A stretch of 64,000 bases of DNA from Chelydra serpentina (GCA_037349315.1 JBAIAC010000048.1:37636501-37700500); one strand, 5' to 3'. Positions 48,224 to 59,373 are shown, numbered from the stretch's first letter. Notes: generated by a model from the sequence alone, not told the origin. Made by a program: numbers and translations.

Positions 48224-49007
48224 GGCCTTGGCTACACTTACAAGTTACAGCGTAATAAAACTGCCGGCAGCGCTGTAACTCATTAACTGGCTACACTTGC
48301 AAGGCATGTGCAACGCTGTATCTCCTCAGATACAGCGCTGCATGTACTCCACCTCCCCGAGAGAAATAGCAACTGTTGCGAAGTGGGTGGAACGCTGGTC
48401 TTTCAGTGTAGCTGAGGAACAACGCAGTTACTGATCTCCGGAAGCTGCTTTGTTTTGAAACGGCACTTCCGGGTTGGAGTTCAGAGCTCCCTGGAGCTGC
48501 TACAAACACAGCTTTACAACCACAGCTACTTTTTGCAGGCAGAGGGTGGGAAAGAGGGGAGGGGCTCCGTTAGGAATGCCTTGGACAGAGACGGGGGGGG
48601 GGGGGGGGGAGGAGGCTCCGTTTCCTCTCTTTTATCTGCTCTTTAAAAACAAACAAAGCCCCTGCTGTTTGCTTTCAGTGATTGAGAGAGAGGCAGGGGA
48701 TGTGGAGGTGTGGAAATAATGAGCTGACACTCTGTGGAGATTTCAAAAACCCACTCTGTCTCTCAAAACACTCCCTGTCAAAGTCCCCCTCACCCCCACC
48801 CCCATTTGAAAAGCACGTTGCAGCCACCTGAATGCCCATAATGCACCGCTCCCAATACAGCTGCAAGTGCCGCAAATGTAGCCACGTCAGTGGTAGTTAC
48901 TGCGCTGGCGGCTGCCAGTGTGGACAGGCTGCAGCGCTTTCCCTACTCAGCTGTACGAACACGGGTTTAACTAACAGCGCTGTACATCTGCAAGTGTAGC
49001 CAAGGCC
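48224..49007. mobile_element. PIF/Harbinger-like non-autonomous element, 784 bp
   Basis: Its ends are inverted: GGCCTTGGCTACACTTACAA at the left, and AAGTGTAGCCAAGGCC at the right (48,991-49,007 region). The flanks are TTA on both sides (48,221-48,223 and 49,008-49,010). A 3-bp TWA duplication with GG-starting ends fits PIF/Harbinger. Sub-terminal copies of the same motif occur inside (GGCTACACTTGCAAGGCATG near 48,290, and CAAGTGCCGCAAATGTAGCC near 48,865), so the ends are compound. The middle holds a 17-G run at 48,593-48,609. No transposase remains. The ORFs in it (72, 81 and 66 codons) are not genes. Confidence 0.8.
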
Positions 49008-49010
49008 TTA

Positions 49011-51564
49011 GACTACAAAAAAGACTATGCCTTTTACTCTTACCTTCTTCTCCATTTCTTTTCAGGGAATGCTTGATAGCTTGCCATATGCATAGATAAG
49101 GCACAATGACAATAAAACATATGACATATAAATCAGAAGGCTTAAGTGCCACCATTAATTAACTCAGTTTTACTCCCATAGACATTAAATATGCACACAT
49201 AAGTATATACATATTCACTACATTATGTATACATGTTTCCCCGGGCTGATACTTTGTATCACAGTATTTAGCTCAGAGCTAATTTCTGAGTAAAAACGTG
49301 GCCTGAAAATAGGGGCTTATAAAGGAACACTAATAAACCTTTAGCTATAGGGACTCTAGCAGCCACTGCTAGAATAGCTTTGCGATACAAAACCCGTGTC
49401 AATTTATGGACTGCCCCATAAATCTTCTCTTCTCTTCTGGATTTAAGTTTTCAGCCAAAGAAAACAACATTTTTCATAAAATTAATGAAAACAAGCTGCT
49501 CTCTGCATCCTGAGAAAGTATTTTTCTTAACTACATTTTTGCCTTGAATCATATATCCTGTAGTTTGATTAAATCTCCTCACTAGTCAACTAAAAATTAG
49601 AGCTTTGCAGGGTGAACCTCAAAGGTAGTGTTTACTCGGAGAATGTAAACCAACCGGGCCTGGAAAGCTAATATTTAAAAGCAAGAATAAGAGCAATATG
49701 CAAAGGTTTTCTTTCTTTTTAAAAAAAAATATATATTTCACTGCATAAAGTTATTTTCAGGAGTTAAAATTTTGAGAGAAATATGATCTAGGCAATGTCT
49801 TTATTAGATATAAATGGACTGGGAAATGAATATAGATAAATGGAGAATATTAGAATTCTATTTAATTCCATGAGGCAGTAAATTGGGATTTCTAAAGCAC
49901 TGAACGGAATATATCTGCAACGAGGGGTTAAATATATAAAGTGTGAAAAGTTAAAGACAAGAGTTAGATTAAAAGCTTACATGAAGAGTGTTGAAAAATT
50001 GAAGCCATGCTGCTAAATAGGCATCCAATAGACATTTCTTTAGGCTGAAGCAGCCAATGGCATATAGTATATTTTAAATAAATTCACACACTATATAGAA
50101 ATTTAATTCTAGTGGCAGCCTTGGATCATATTTTCTGTTTGGTACCAAAGCAGCAGATTCTCCTCTATGAGAACCAAGATACACAGACATGACAGAGCTA
50201 GTATAATTGCTCATACTGGAAAATAAAAGTGCCAGTCTGTGCCCTAGCTACATTGTCAGGTCACAATCGCTCTGAAGAACCCCCTAATCCCTGCTGCTGG
50301 GCCCAGTCCAATTCCCAATGAAGTAAATGGAGGCTAGAGGAGATACCCATTAAGGTCAGTGATACTGTAATTGGATCGGTGCCTATATACCTCAAAATTC
50401 TTCTCCATTCTGAATCACAATTAACCGGAAGAATTAAAGTCTTCGTCAGGCTTTATCATCCCATCTCCCAATTCCTTTCAGTTCCTCTTTTTTAAATTGT
50501 TTTTGGACAGTGAAATTCAATAACGCAAACTCCTCCATTGACCTCAGTGTCAATTGTGCCTCTTTATGCCAGCAGTGAATGCGGCCATATAACCTTCCAA
50601 AGTCTCCATCTATGCAAAATTTCATCAGACTCAACTCACAGTATGTTTTTCTTCTACAAAAATGTGGGAAGCAGAACAAGAATTTTCCTGTATTTTGGCA
50701 ACAAGTGTCTCCAGAAACACTGCTTTTCAAAATCATTATTTGTATGTGACATAAAAAGATCTGTTCCAAAGAAGGAAACACAAACAGAGAATAATTTTCC
50801 AATATTTTTTCAGGGCAATTTCCTAGTTTAGTTATACAAGATGAAAACAGCCAATGTCTTTCTCTAACGTGTCTCTAATCTCTTCTTCCCTAATTCTGTT
50901 GTCAAAAAAGGTAATATATCTGAAGTGCAGAGATTCATTTCAATTTATATTGTAAGTAGCAGGGAAAAATCTTGTTATATAGTTTATATAGCTATCCAAA
51001 TGCAAGTATGAAAACTTTTTTTCTGAAAAACTGCACTTAATTTTATTGAGTTCAGTGGGACTTCAGTGCATACTTAACTTTAAATATGTGCCTAAGAGCT
51101 ATCCTGAATTGGTACCTATATAAACAGGGAATGAACAGATATGATTTTCTTTGAGGGAAAAATCAGAGAATTGATTATATTTGTTGGTATTCTGGAGCCA
51201 ATCCAATGCCCATTGAAGTGGATGGAAGTTTACATATTAATTTCAATAAATGTTGGACTAGGACCCATAAATACATTATATTGCCTTTGTGTTTATTGCT
51301 CTTATTTAAAAAAAAACAGAGTATGTCAAACTATGGAATCATAAATTGCATCTATGTTAAAAAAATTAGCTGATATAGTTTGATTGGTTATTAAAGCTCA
51401 TATTAAGTGTCAGTGTTTTTTTCTTTTCTATTTTTGTTGCTGTTGTTAAAGATACATAGTTATTTCTTGAAACCTTCTGCACTCTCAAAATGGATTTTAA
51501 CAGGCTCTTACATTAGTTGTTTTATTTAACAAAATTGTCTGCCTTTGGAATAAACATGTCACCT
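49011..51564. other. Unique AT-rich non-coding DNA with MITE traces
   Basis: A diverged fold-back repeat is visible at about 50,295-50,385 (CTGGGCCCAGTCCAATTCCC opposed by ACTGTAATTGGATCGG). Another is at about 51,190-51,270 (GGAGCCAATCCAATGCCCATTG opposed by GTTGGACTAGGACCC). The 118-codon antisense ORF at 50,446-50,802 has no recognisable motif. The rest is featureless. Confidence 0.4.
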
Positions 51565-51667
51565 AGGGCCAGGTTTATAAAGGTATTTAGGCACCTAACT
51601 CCCACTGAAATCAAAGCATGAAATCAATGGGAGTTAGGTGCCTAAACGCTTTTAAAAACCTGGCCCT
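51565..51667. repeat. Palindromic MITE (AGGGCCAGGTTT ends), 103 bp
   Basis: Almost perfect fold-back. AGGGCCAGGTTTATAAAGG and TTAGGCACCTAACTCCCA are mirrored by TGGGAGTTAGGTGCCTAA and TTTAAAAACCTGGCCCT. The centre is CTGAAATCAAAGCATGAAATCAA. Flanking TA on each side may be a target duplication. The high arm identity suggests a young copy. Confidence 0.85.
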
Positions 51668-51701
51668 AGAGCCTGTCAGGGAATTGTCAGAATGACTACA
51701 C

Positions 51702-52004
51702 AAGGGATACTCAGACCTCAGTGGTTCAGGAGCCAAATTAGAGATCAACATTACTCAAAAGAGCCACAGTAATGTGAATAACTGGGGAAATATTTAGTTT
51801 ATATATACACACACATTATTCTCACAGCAAATAAGTAAATAACTTAGTGCAAGTTAATAACTTAACTGATTAATAATATAGTAAACGTATCCTGATTCTC
51901 AGATTGGTTAATAATTAAATCACACAGTGTTTTGATATCATGTGCTACAACGAGCCGCAGGAGACACATTAAAGAGCTACTTGCGGCTTGAGAGTGTATC
52001 ACTG
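51702..52004. mobile_element. hAT MITE, inverted relative of the 38,540 element
   Basis: Read on the minus strand this is the same family as 38,540-38,869. On the plus strand it starts AAGGGATACTCAGACCTCAGTGG and ends GAGAGTGTATCACTG, with GATTGGTTAATAATTAAATCACACAGTG and GAGCCGCAGGAGACACATTAAAGAGC in between. The flanks GACTACAC (51,694-51,701) and GAATACAC (52,005-52,012) match at 7 of 8 bases. Confidence 0.88.
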
Positions 52005-52012
52005 GAATACAC

Positions 52013-54175
52013 TTTAGGTCATTTTCTCATTTGTCTCCAATAGGACTCATGCTCAGAATAACTGTATCTAAGATACTTCCAGGAAATGGTTGAAAATCTC
52101 AACACATTCCTAAACAATGTAGTTATCACTTAAAAAGAAAATATCTATAAAGTTAGCTAACACCTTTAAAACACGATAACGCTAAATTACAAAAACAGTG
52201 TTAAAATATTATTTGTCAAAGTGGCTACTTCGTAAGTCTACTAGATAGATGTCATATCTCTTTGCAAATGCCTTTCTTTTAATAAGCCAATTTGTAATGT
52301 TCAACAATGATACGTTCTTTTAAAGAAGAAAAGCAAATAGTTGGGGGAAACAATTCTTAAGTTACCCTTTTATCATTATTTTTATTCCTGCTATGAAGCT
52401 GAAAACCTTACTCCCTTGGGTATGCATCTGTCTGTGAAAGTACAGGGACCAAGTTATCAGAGCATTGCTAATTCAACTGTATTTGACCTCCGAGGAACAG
52501 TTTGTGTCATCATGGAGCAAAAGTGCTGGTGAAACATTTATCTAGATAAAAGACTTCAAGCAGTTAACCTGCTCAGCAGAGGCAATGCAACCAGGCAACA
52601 GGATAATGACCTCTACCCAAATGTGGAAGGTATATCAATTTAATACTATGACAGCTAGACAAAAGATGATGGTAGCTCAGCAGGAAAACATTAGCAAGGA
52701 TATAACTCTGGGTACTGTATGTGAACAGAATGATTCAGAAGTACAATTCAGCCTGGTATTTTAACTTATAATAGGGATTTTTAAAGCAAAATTATATTTT
52801 GGTTTATACTTGCATTTTAAACACTTTTCTTTTATCAGGCTTTTTTTCTTGGAAGAGAAAAATTAAATCTACTGTGTGGATAAAAGTTACTGCTACTAGT
52901 ACTTAGATACAAACACCATCTGCCACTTGATGCAGGAAATGTTGGAAGGCTAAGCTATTTCTTACCTAACTTTATTATGACACTACATTTTAACAAACTA
53001 GCAAAACCTGATGAGCCTTGTTTAGCTAGCTGAAGCAGTTCTAGGAGACAGATTAATCAAATGTAGTATGCAAGTTTATTTAGGTTTATAACAACTTGAA
53101 TTGTTTAGCATGACATTCTTTTAGAGGAAAGAGGAACATGACATTGTGTTTTTGCTGTACAGTACATCTTGTATATATAGGTGCCATTCTTTCACTGACA
53201 TATAGAAAGTTTGGCTTTTAAAATATTTAATTTTAAAGTAGTAGCATGATCAGACCTGCATGTTTATCTAAAGATCTTTACTTTATGACAGAGATTTTAG
53301 TCTGTGAGGTTTCCTCTACACATGGCAGGCAGCTGTCAGAACCAGTGTGAAGGGTGAAGGGTCAGTGCAGCTGCTCTGTTAAATCACAGGGTTCCATCAA
53401 CATCTCAGAATTCCTGCAGAGTGGGAGCTGGGAGACCACAGATTAGAGTACATTGGAGTGTGTATATAAGGTCACTTCATGTCTATCAAAGTGAAATCAA
53501 ACTGGTAAGCTGTACAATACATTTCACTGTGTTCTGTGTTCAACGAAAGTAGCAAGAAAATGGACATCTTTGTAGCAGACCACAGTTTAACATAAAATTT
53601 CACATTGTCTTTTAAACAGATGGATTTATTGTTTGAAAAGACATGTTGACTGTATACACATCACATAAATGTGTTGACTGAGAACCGCGTTTCATAAATT
53701 CTTCACGTCAGACACTGAAAGCATCAAGCACTTGTTCAAGCAATTGTTTTCAATTAGATTGCAGAAGTTAAATAAATATTAAGTATAGGAACCAGATGTT
53801 TACATTTACTGAATTCTATGGACGTAAATTTAGACATATTAGTTCTAATAGATGTACTTCAATGCTTTCCCATAATGTGGTTTAATATCTCCTCGACAAA
53901 CTTCAAATGTATGAAATCAGTAGCTGTATCATCCTAAGGATCTGTCTTGCCTTAAAACTGTCTCTGTGACTGCTGGCCCACGAACGCCCCTTTAATGCCC
54001 TAGGATAGGCAGCTGCTCAGGCTGTTCCTTATCCTAAGAGGGTAAATCCTATTTGGACAAAACCATGTAGTGCTGATTTTCACATTAGCTACTTCCCCAA
54101 GACTTCCCTCTCCCAGGGATGGAGTCAAGGGTTTTTCTTGCCTGAATGCTGTATCAGGCTCTTTGGAATCAAGCC
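52013..54175. other. Unique AT-rich non-coding DNA
   Basis: No recognised repeat, exon or RNA gene. Confidence 0.4.
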
Positions 54176-54183
54176 CCTTCATC

Positions 54184-54926
54184 CAGTAGCGTAGCCAGGT
54201 CTTGGGCACAGGGGGAGCGGCGGCGCTATAAAAAGGCGCCTCCCCCTCCCCCTGTACTCACCCTGCGACGCTTTAAAGGTCTGCTGCGGAGCCCCGGCCC
54301 TTTAAAGCGCCGCCGCCGGAGCCGCTGGCAGGGCCCGCGCGCTCACTAGGCGGTCGCCCAGGGCACCAAGATTTGGGGGGCGGTGGGCAGCTGCCCGCTG
54401 CCTCCCCGCTCAGCGGCTGAGCTGCTGAGCGGAGAGACAAGGGGCGGCTTGCCGTGGCTGCTCCTTGTCTCTCCACTCAGCAGCTCAGCGGGGAGACAAG
54501 GGGCGGCTTGCTGCGGCTGCCCCATGTCTCCCTGCTGAGCGGGGAGACAAGGGGTGGCTTCCCGCTGCTGCCCCTTGTCTCCCTGCTGAGCTGCTGAGCG
54601 GCGAGACAAGGGGCGGCTTGCTGCGGCTGCCCGCTGCCTCCCTGCTCAGCGGCTGAGCTGCCGAGCGGGGAGCCGGAGGGCAGCCGCGGCGAGCCCCCCG
54701 CCTCAGCGCCTGAGCGGGGAGCCGCCTCGCTGCCCCCCTGAGCCGCTCCCGGCTCAGGCTCCGGCAGCGGGGGCGCTTTAAAAGACCCGTGACTCCCCGC
54801 AGCGGCAGGAGCCGGAGGCCTTTTAAAGTGCCCCCCTAGCGAGGCTCGGGCGGCGCCTTAGCGCCGCTTTTCCTCATAGGGGGGAGCGGTCGCTCCCCCT
54901 GCTTCCCCACCCTGGCTACGCTACTG
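54184..54926. mobile_element. GC-rich non-autonomous hAT element, 743 bp
   Basis: The ends CAGTAGCGTAGCCAGG and CCTGGCTACGCTACTG are exact inverted repeats. The flanks are an exact 8-bp duplication CCTTCATC (54,176-54,183 and 54,927-54,934), so it is an hAT-superfamily insertion with both boundaries fixed. The interior is very rich in GC and CpG and contains a minisatellite. No transposase is present. The open frames across it on both strands (67, 87, 63 codons) encode SAAQRGDKG-like iterations only because the DNA is tandemly repeated. Confidence 0.95.
54425..54670. repeat. Minisatellite inside the hAT element
   Basis: GAGACAAGGGGCGGCTTG-like units start at 54,433, 54,492, 54,543 and 54,602, giving a period of 51 to 59 bp. 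Each is followed by CTGC(G/T)GCTGCCC and preceded by GCTGAGCGG. Short inverted versions (TTGTCTCC, TGTCTCCCTGCT) lie between the units. Confidence 0.85.
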
Positions 54927-54934
54927 CCTTCATC

Positions 54935-55688
54935 TAGATACATGTATTCCCCCATCACGACAGTATCTGGACACCTACTGTAGAGTCAACTGAGCAAAAA
55001 TGTGTCCCTTGGCAAAACAAAATATATACTGGGTATCTGATATGAAGAAATTAAATGGACAGTACAGCACAGGATTTTTGTTGGCCGAGGTCTGGAATGA
55101 TTCTGACAAAGATCTCCCTAATGGGCAATGTGGAAGCGGAAACTCCCACCTCTGGTAACCATGGGCAGGAGTAGTGTTAGGCGAAGTATACACTGGGAAA
55201 GGGTTTTAACCAACGGAATTTGTCTAATTTTAAGATAAAAAATGGTGATATTTGAGCAGTTTTATGAAATTTCAATATTTTCCCTCAGCAACGTATATTC
55301 CACAGCTGGAAAAAAAAAAGCAAAGCTGAAGGAGCTCTTAACCACATGTTCAACAGGAATCTTGCAAATTCCTCAAGAAAATTTACCAGCCTAGGTGAAA
55401 AATAATCTACTAGCCCAGCCTTACCAATAACACCAACACATGCTACCAACTCCCATATAACCACATGTACTCACTCCCACCCACACGCTCCTGGTCACAT
55501 GCACTCTCACATTTGAATGGATGGATGCAATCACATCCCCTACATATTCTCTTTCACACACAAACTCTGATCTCTTTCACACCCACAAGGTTCATGCCAG
55601 ATGCCCTCTCTCACACATACCTCCCCCACATGTTTCTCACAGCAGATAACAATCATGTCCCACTCCATCAAACTCCACATCTTGGACA
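54935..55688. other. Non-coding DNA, CA-rich in its second half
   Basis: A C/A-rich imperfect stretch at 55,440-55,680 (repeated CACTC, CACAC and CACATG words) gives a spurious 87-codon frame. No family is assigned. Confidence 0.4.
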
Positions 55689-55690
55689 TA

Positions 55691-56262
55691 CAGTAAAAGT
55701 GGTTTTATCTGGCACTTCACCAACCTGAAAGCTCTATAAACTGGCATTTATGATCATTTAAATGCCAGTTTATAGTCCGGTTGGCGCAGGGCTGGCAGGG
55801 GGTTGGGGCATGGGAGGGGATGTGGAGTGTGGGCACTGGGAGGGAATTTGGGAGCAGGAAGAGCCTGGGAGTGCGGGGTGCCTGATCCAGGGGATGGTTA
55901 CCTTGGGCGGCTCCCCGCAAGTGGCGACCTGTCCTAGACTATGTCTACTCCTAGGCGGAGGCGCGGCAGGCGGTTCTGCGTGCTACCTGCCCCGACTGCC
56001 AGCTGCGCAGCTCCCACTGGCTGGAAACCACAGCCAACGGGAGCTGCAGGGATGGCACCTCGGAGCAGCTGGAGCCCAGGACAGGTTGCCGCTTATGGGG
56101 AGCTGCCCGAGGTGAGTGTCCCCCAGATCCAGCACCCAACACCCGCTCCCCAACCCCGAGCCCCCTCCTGCACCCAAACTCCCTCCCTCTTAGTTAACCG
56201 GCATTTTTAACTTACCAGCACCTCCCCATTCCCCAACATACCGGATAAAACAACTTTTACTG
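55691..56262. mobile_element. Tc1/mariner-type (Tigger/pogo-like) MITE, 572 bp
   Basis: The left end CAGTAAAAGTGGTTTTATC and right end GATAAAACAACTTTTACTG are inverted and flanked by TA on both sides (55,689-55,690 and 56,263-56,264). The TA duplication and CAGT-starting ends fit the Tigger/pogo branch of Tc1/mariner. A perfect 17-bp hairpin (CTATAAACTGGCATTTA, 55,734-55,750, with its complement at 55,759-55,775) sits near the left end. The core contains GCTCCCACTGGCTGG and CAGCCAACGGGAGCTGC, related to hairpins in the hAT elements. The 117-codon ORF at 55,762-56,115 is an artefact. Confidence 0.85.
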
Positions 56263-56572
56263 TACGTCCCAATTCACCCCCATTCATCCTCCATATTCCA
56301 GCTTGGTCACTCCTCCATTCACTGACTAGCAGCTGCAAGTGGTTCATGGCTAGTGGGTGTTCTTCTGCCATAAGAGATAGAAAAAGGTAGGTGAGGGGTT
56401 GGGTTTATTTTTTTCTTCCCGGATGAAAGCATAGATTCTGAAAAAAGCTTCCTATTCACCCTGGGCAAGGAGGATATTTTGCAAGGCTGATCTAGAGGAA
56501 TAAACACAAGCCAATGTTACAAGAAGTTCTAAGTTCCATTTCCACTTCTGTCACTGACTGACCTCAATAATC

Positions 56573-57205
56573 ATGGAAATGTAGGGCTGAAAGGGACCTC
56601 AAGAAGTCATCTAGTCTAGCCCAGTGCGCTGAGGCAAGACCAAGTATAGCTAGACCATCCCTGACAGAGTTTGTTTAGTCTGATCTTAAAAACCTCCAAA
56701 GATGATGATTCCACAACCTCCCTTGGAAGCCTATTCCAGTACTCAACTATCCTTATAATTAGAGAGGTTTCCCTAATATTTAACCTAAATCTCCTTTGCT
56801 GCAGATTAAGCAGATTACTTCTTGTCCTACCATCAGTAGATTTGGAGATCAATTGATCACCATCCTTTTTATAACAGCCCTTAATATATTTGAAGATTTA
56901 TTAGGTCCCCCCACACAATCTTTTCTCAAGACTAAACATACCCAGTTTTTTACGCTCTCTCATAGGTCAGATTGGACTCTTTCCAGTTTGTCCACATCTT
57001 TCCCAAAGAGTGGCATCCATAACTGGACACAGTATTCCAGCTGAGACCTCACCAGTGCTGAACTGAGTGGGACAATTACCTCCCGTGTCTACACACAATA
57101 CTCCTGTTAATACACCCCAGAATGATATTTGCTTTTTTCACAACTGCACCACATTGTTGGCTCATGGTAAATTTGTGATCCACTATAACCCCCAGATGCT
57201 TTCCA
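56573..57205 (-). mobile_element. CR1 LINE 3' portion, antisense
   Basis: The minus-strand frame at 56,616-56,852 reads GRTRSNLLNLQQRRFRLNIRETSLI and EYWNRLPREVVESSSLEVFKIRLNKL, the C-terminal end of CR1 ORF2. On the plus strand the 3' end reads AATGTAGGGCTGAAAGGGACCTC, then AAGTCATCTAGTC. The upstream RT-proximal part (CAGCTGAGACCTCACCAGTGCTGA, ATTTGCTTTTTTCACAACTGC, CTATAACCCCCAGATGCTTTCC) continues to about 57,205. Indels break it before 56,880. Confidence 0.93.
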
Positions 57206-57299
57206 CTTACCTAGAAATTTACAATGAACACAAATAAATAAGTAAATATAATTGATCCCATTTTACAGATGCGGAATATTGAGGCTCTGAGAAATTAGA

Positions 57300-57930
57300 G
57301 CTTTCTGTGAGAGTTGCTCAGGGATCTGCCCTTGGTCCCCTTCTCTTCTCCCTCTATACTTTACCTCTGGATAACCTCATCCGCAAACACAAATTCAATT
57401 ACCAGGCCTATGTGGACAATTCACCGACCTGTCTCTTTCTAGCCAAAAAAAAGTTTCAGCCTGTAACTCTGATATCTCCTTGTGAATGGCTAGCTATCAG
57501 CTTAAACTCAACATGGCTAAAACAGCGCTCCTAATCTTCCTAATCACAAGCCTTCCTTCCTATTTGTTTTCTCGATCATTGTGGACAACACCACCGCCAT
57601 GCCTTAACGTCGCTGTCATCTTCAACTCAGACGTTTCTCAAGGTCCTCACATCAAGGCTATGTTTAAGTCTTGCAAATTTTTCTATGCAACACCTCTAAG
57701 TTACAGCCTTTCTTATCCATCCACACAGTTAAAACTCTGATCATCTTATGTGGCGAATACTGCAATATCCTATTCTCTGGCCTTGACAAATACGATCTTG
57801 CTCTGCTCGTAGCCATTCTGAATGCTGCTGCTGCTGCAAAGATCATTTTTCTAGCTTGTCACTTTGAACATGTCACCGTTCTCTTTGCATCTCTCCACTG
57901 GCTCCCCTTCTTTATCATATCTTATCCCCC
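57300..57930 (+). pseudogene. L2-clade LINE reverse transcriptase relic
   Basis: The first frame reads RVAQGSALGPLLFSLYTLPLD, then IRKHKFNYQAYVDN, matching the L2 pattern GVPQGSVLGPLLFxLYxLPL and IRKHGxxxHxYADD. The second catalytic residue pair is VDN here. Other frames continue with WMASYQLKLNMAKT, then LQPFLSIHTVKTLI (57,690-57,735), YCNILFSGL, NAAAAAK and FEHVTVLFASLHWLPF (about 57,865-57,910), all in L2 order. It lies next to, and is opposite in strand to, the CR1 fragment. Multiple frameshifts. The L2 assignment is by recalled motifs. Confidence 0.75.
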
Positions 57931-59170
57931 TACCTATCATCTCTCATTCAGTATCAAAAGGTCAATAGTGTACAATCATACAAATAAATAATAACAACTT
58001 AAACAACATTTCCAAAGTCAGAGAACAAGTCAGTGTGAGTCATGAAGTCCCTCTGAATCTCAGTCTATCCCTCTGAAACTTAACTAACTGATGTTTGTAA
58101 ATGTCTGTATAAATGCAAAAGATTAAGGCCATGTGGTGGCAGGTGCTGGGAAAAGAATTCAGGATCCCTCAGCTCTCATCCCTGTGCCATTCCTCCAGCC
58201 ATATGGCTTCAGAGGAGAGATGGGGAATACCACAACTGCCTCCACATTTCCATGAGAAAGCAGCTTTTCAAATTTTTGCATTCTTCATTTTGAATAATTT
58301 TCGACCCCCTGAACTTTAGTGAGGAACTTAAATTTCAAAGTGGAAGTAGGGAGGAAAGGGGTGCAAAATGTGACAATTATTTGTCAGTAATGTTCTCACC
58401 AACCTCACTTTCCAACTCAAAGTTTATTTTAAAACCATTATGGCCCAAGGGTGCATTGCTTCCCTCCAGGAGGACTGCAAACAGGTTTTATTCTAACACT
58501 AAGGCTAGAACCTTTCTCATGCTTTGTGTGGTACCTGCAGGGGATGATAGAAATTATGGTGCATAGAAGGCATACAATTCATATGCATGATTTCACTGCT
58601 TCCCCAATTATTTCTGTAACTCCACCATGCACAGAATAGTTGGTTATTTCTCTTTTCCTGGGTAGTATGCCAATTTTTCCTTTGGGTAAGTCAGCCTACT
58701 ACATAACCAAAACATGCAGCCCAGAAGGCCCCAATGTAGTTCCAGAAGCATTATAATTACATCAGCTATACTGTAAAGGAAAAAAAACAATACATAAAAA
58801 GAAAGTTCCACAAAACAAACAGCCAAACTTACAAGAAGAATGAATGGCTCAGTGAATTGGTAAGGATATACAGACATCCATTTCAGCTGACCAGTGTTTG
58901 AATGTGGTGAACATTCAGTAGTTTGTCCAGTTCTAATGGGCAGGTACCATCAACACAATTTGACAGCCCTTGGTTGATAATCTCAAGAGAAGCCAAGGAT
59001 TAAATGGATCATCAAAACTCAGCTACTCTTTCACTCCTGCCTGTGGTCTGTGTAGACAGAATGCATTGGTAGGGCAGCATTGGTAAGCTTCTAGTGGTCA
59101 TGCTGTATATAGTTTGTTTTAGAAAACTTCAATGGCCCAATGTGATCAAATTTATCTTCCATTTACACTG
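57931..59170. other. Non-coding DNA, no recognised feature
   Basis: No recognised feature. Confidence 0.4.
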
Positions 59171-59373
59171 GGTTCGCTGTCCCAGACCAATGGAGGCTGC
59201 GGGAAGCGGTGCGGGCTAAGGGATGTGCTAGCCGCAGCTTCCCGGAGCCCCCATTGGCCTGGGACGGCGAACCGCAGCCAGTGGGAGCCGTGATCGGCCG
59301 AACCTATGGATATGGCAGGTAAATAAATCAGCCCGGCCCTGGTGCGCCATGTGCCAAAGGTTGCCGATCCCTG
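59171..59373 (+). mobile_element. 5'-truncated hAT non-autonomous element
   Basis: It ends GGTTGCCGATCCCTG, the typical hAT end (CAGGGATCGGCAACC on the other strand). It contains a GC-rich hairpin: GGTTCGCTGTCCCAGACC and AATGGAGGCTGCGGGAAGC at the left, GCTTCCCGGAGCCCCCATTG and GCCTGGGACGGCGAACC at the right. No matching left terminus or 8-bp duplication is found, so the left end is missing. A copy of the same family, also lacking its left terminus, is at 63,533-63,720. Confidence 0.75.

Noticed and set aside
50446..50831. 118-codon antisense frame with a 97-codon frame on the other strand
   Set aside because: No recognised motif. Overlapping frames of similar length on both strands suggest chance.
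54273..54656. Repetitive SAAQRGDKG-like peptides, possible repeat protein
   Set aside because: The repetition follows the DNA minisatellite in the hAT element and occurs in several frames on both strands.
55762..56210. 117-codon and 89-codon frames
   Set aside because: They lie inside the TA-flanked Tc1/mariner-type element and show no transposase motif.
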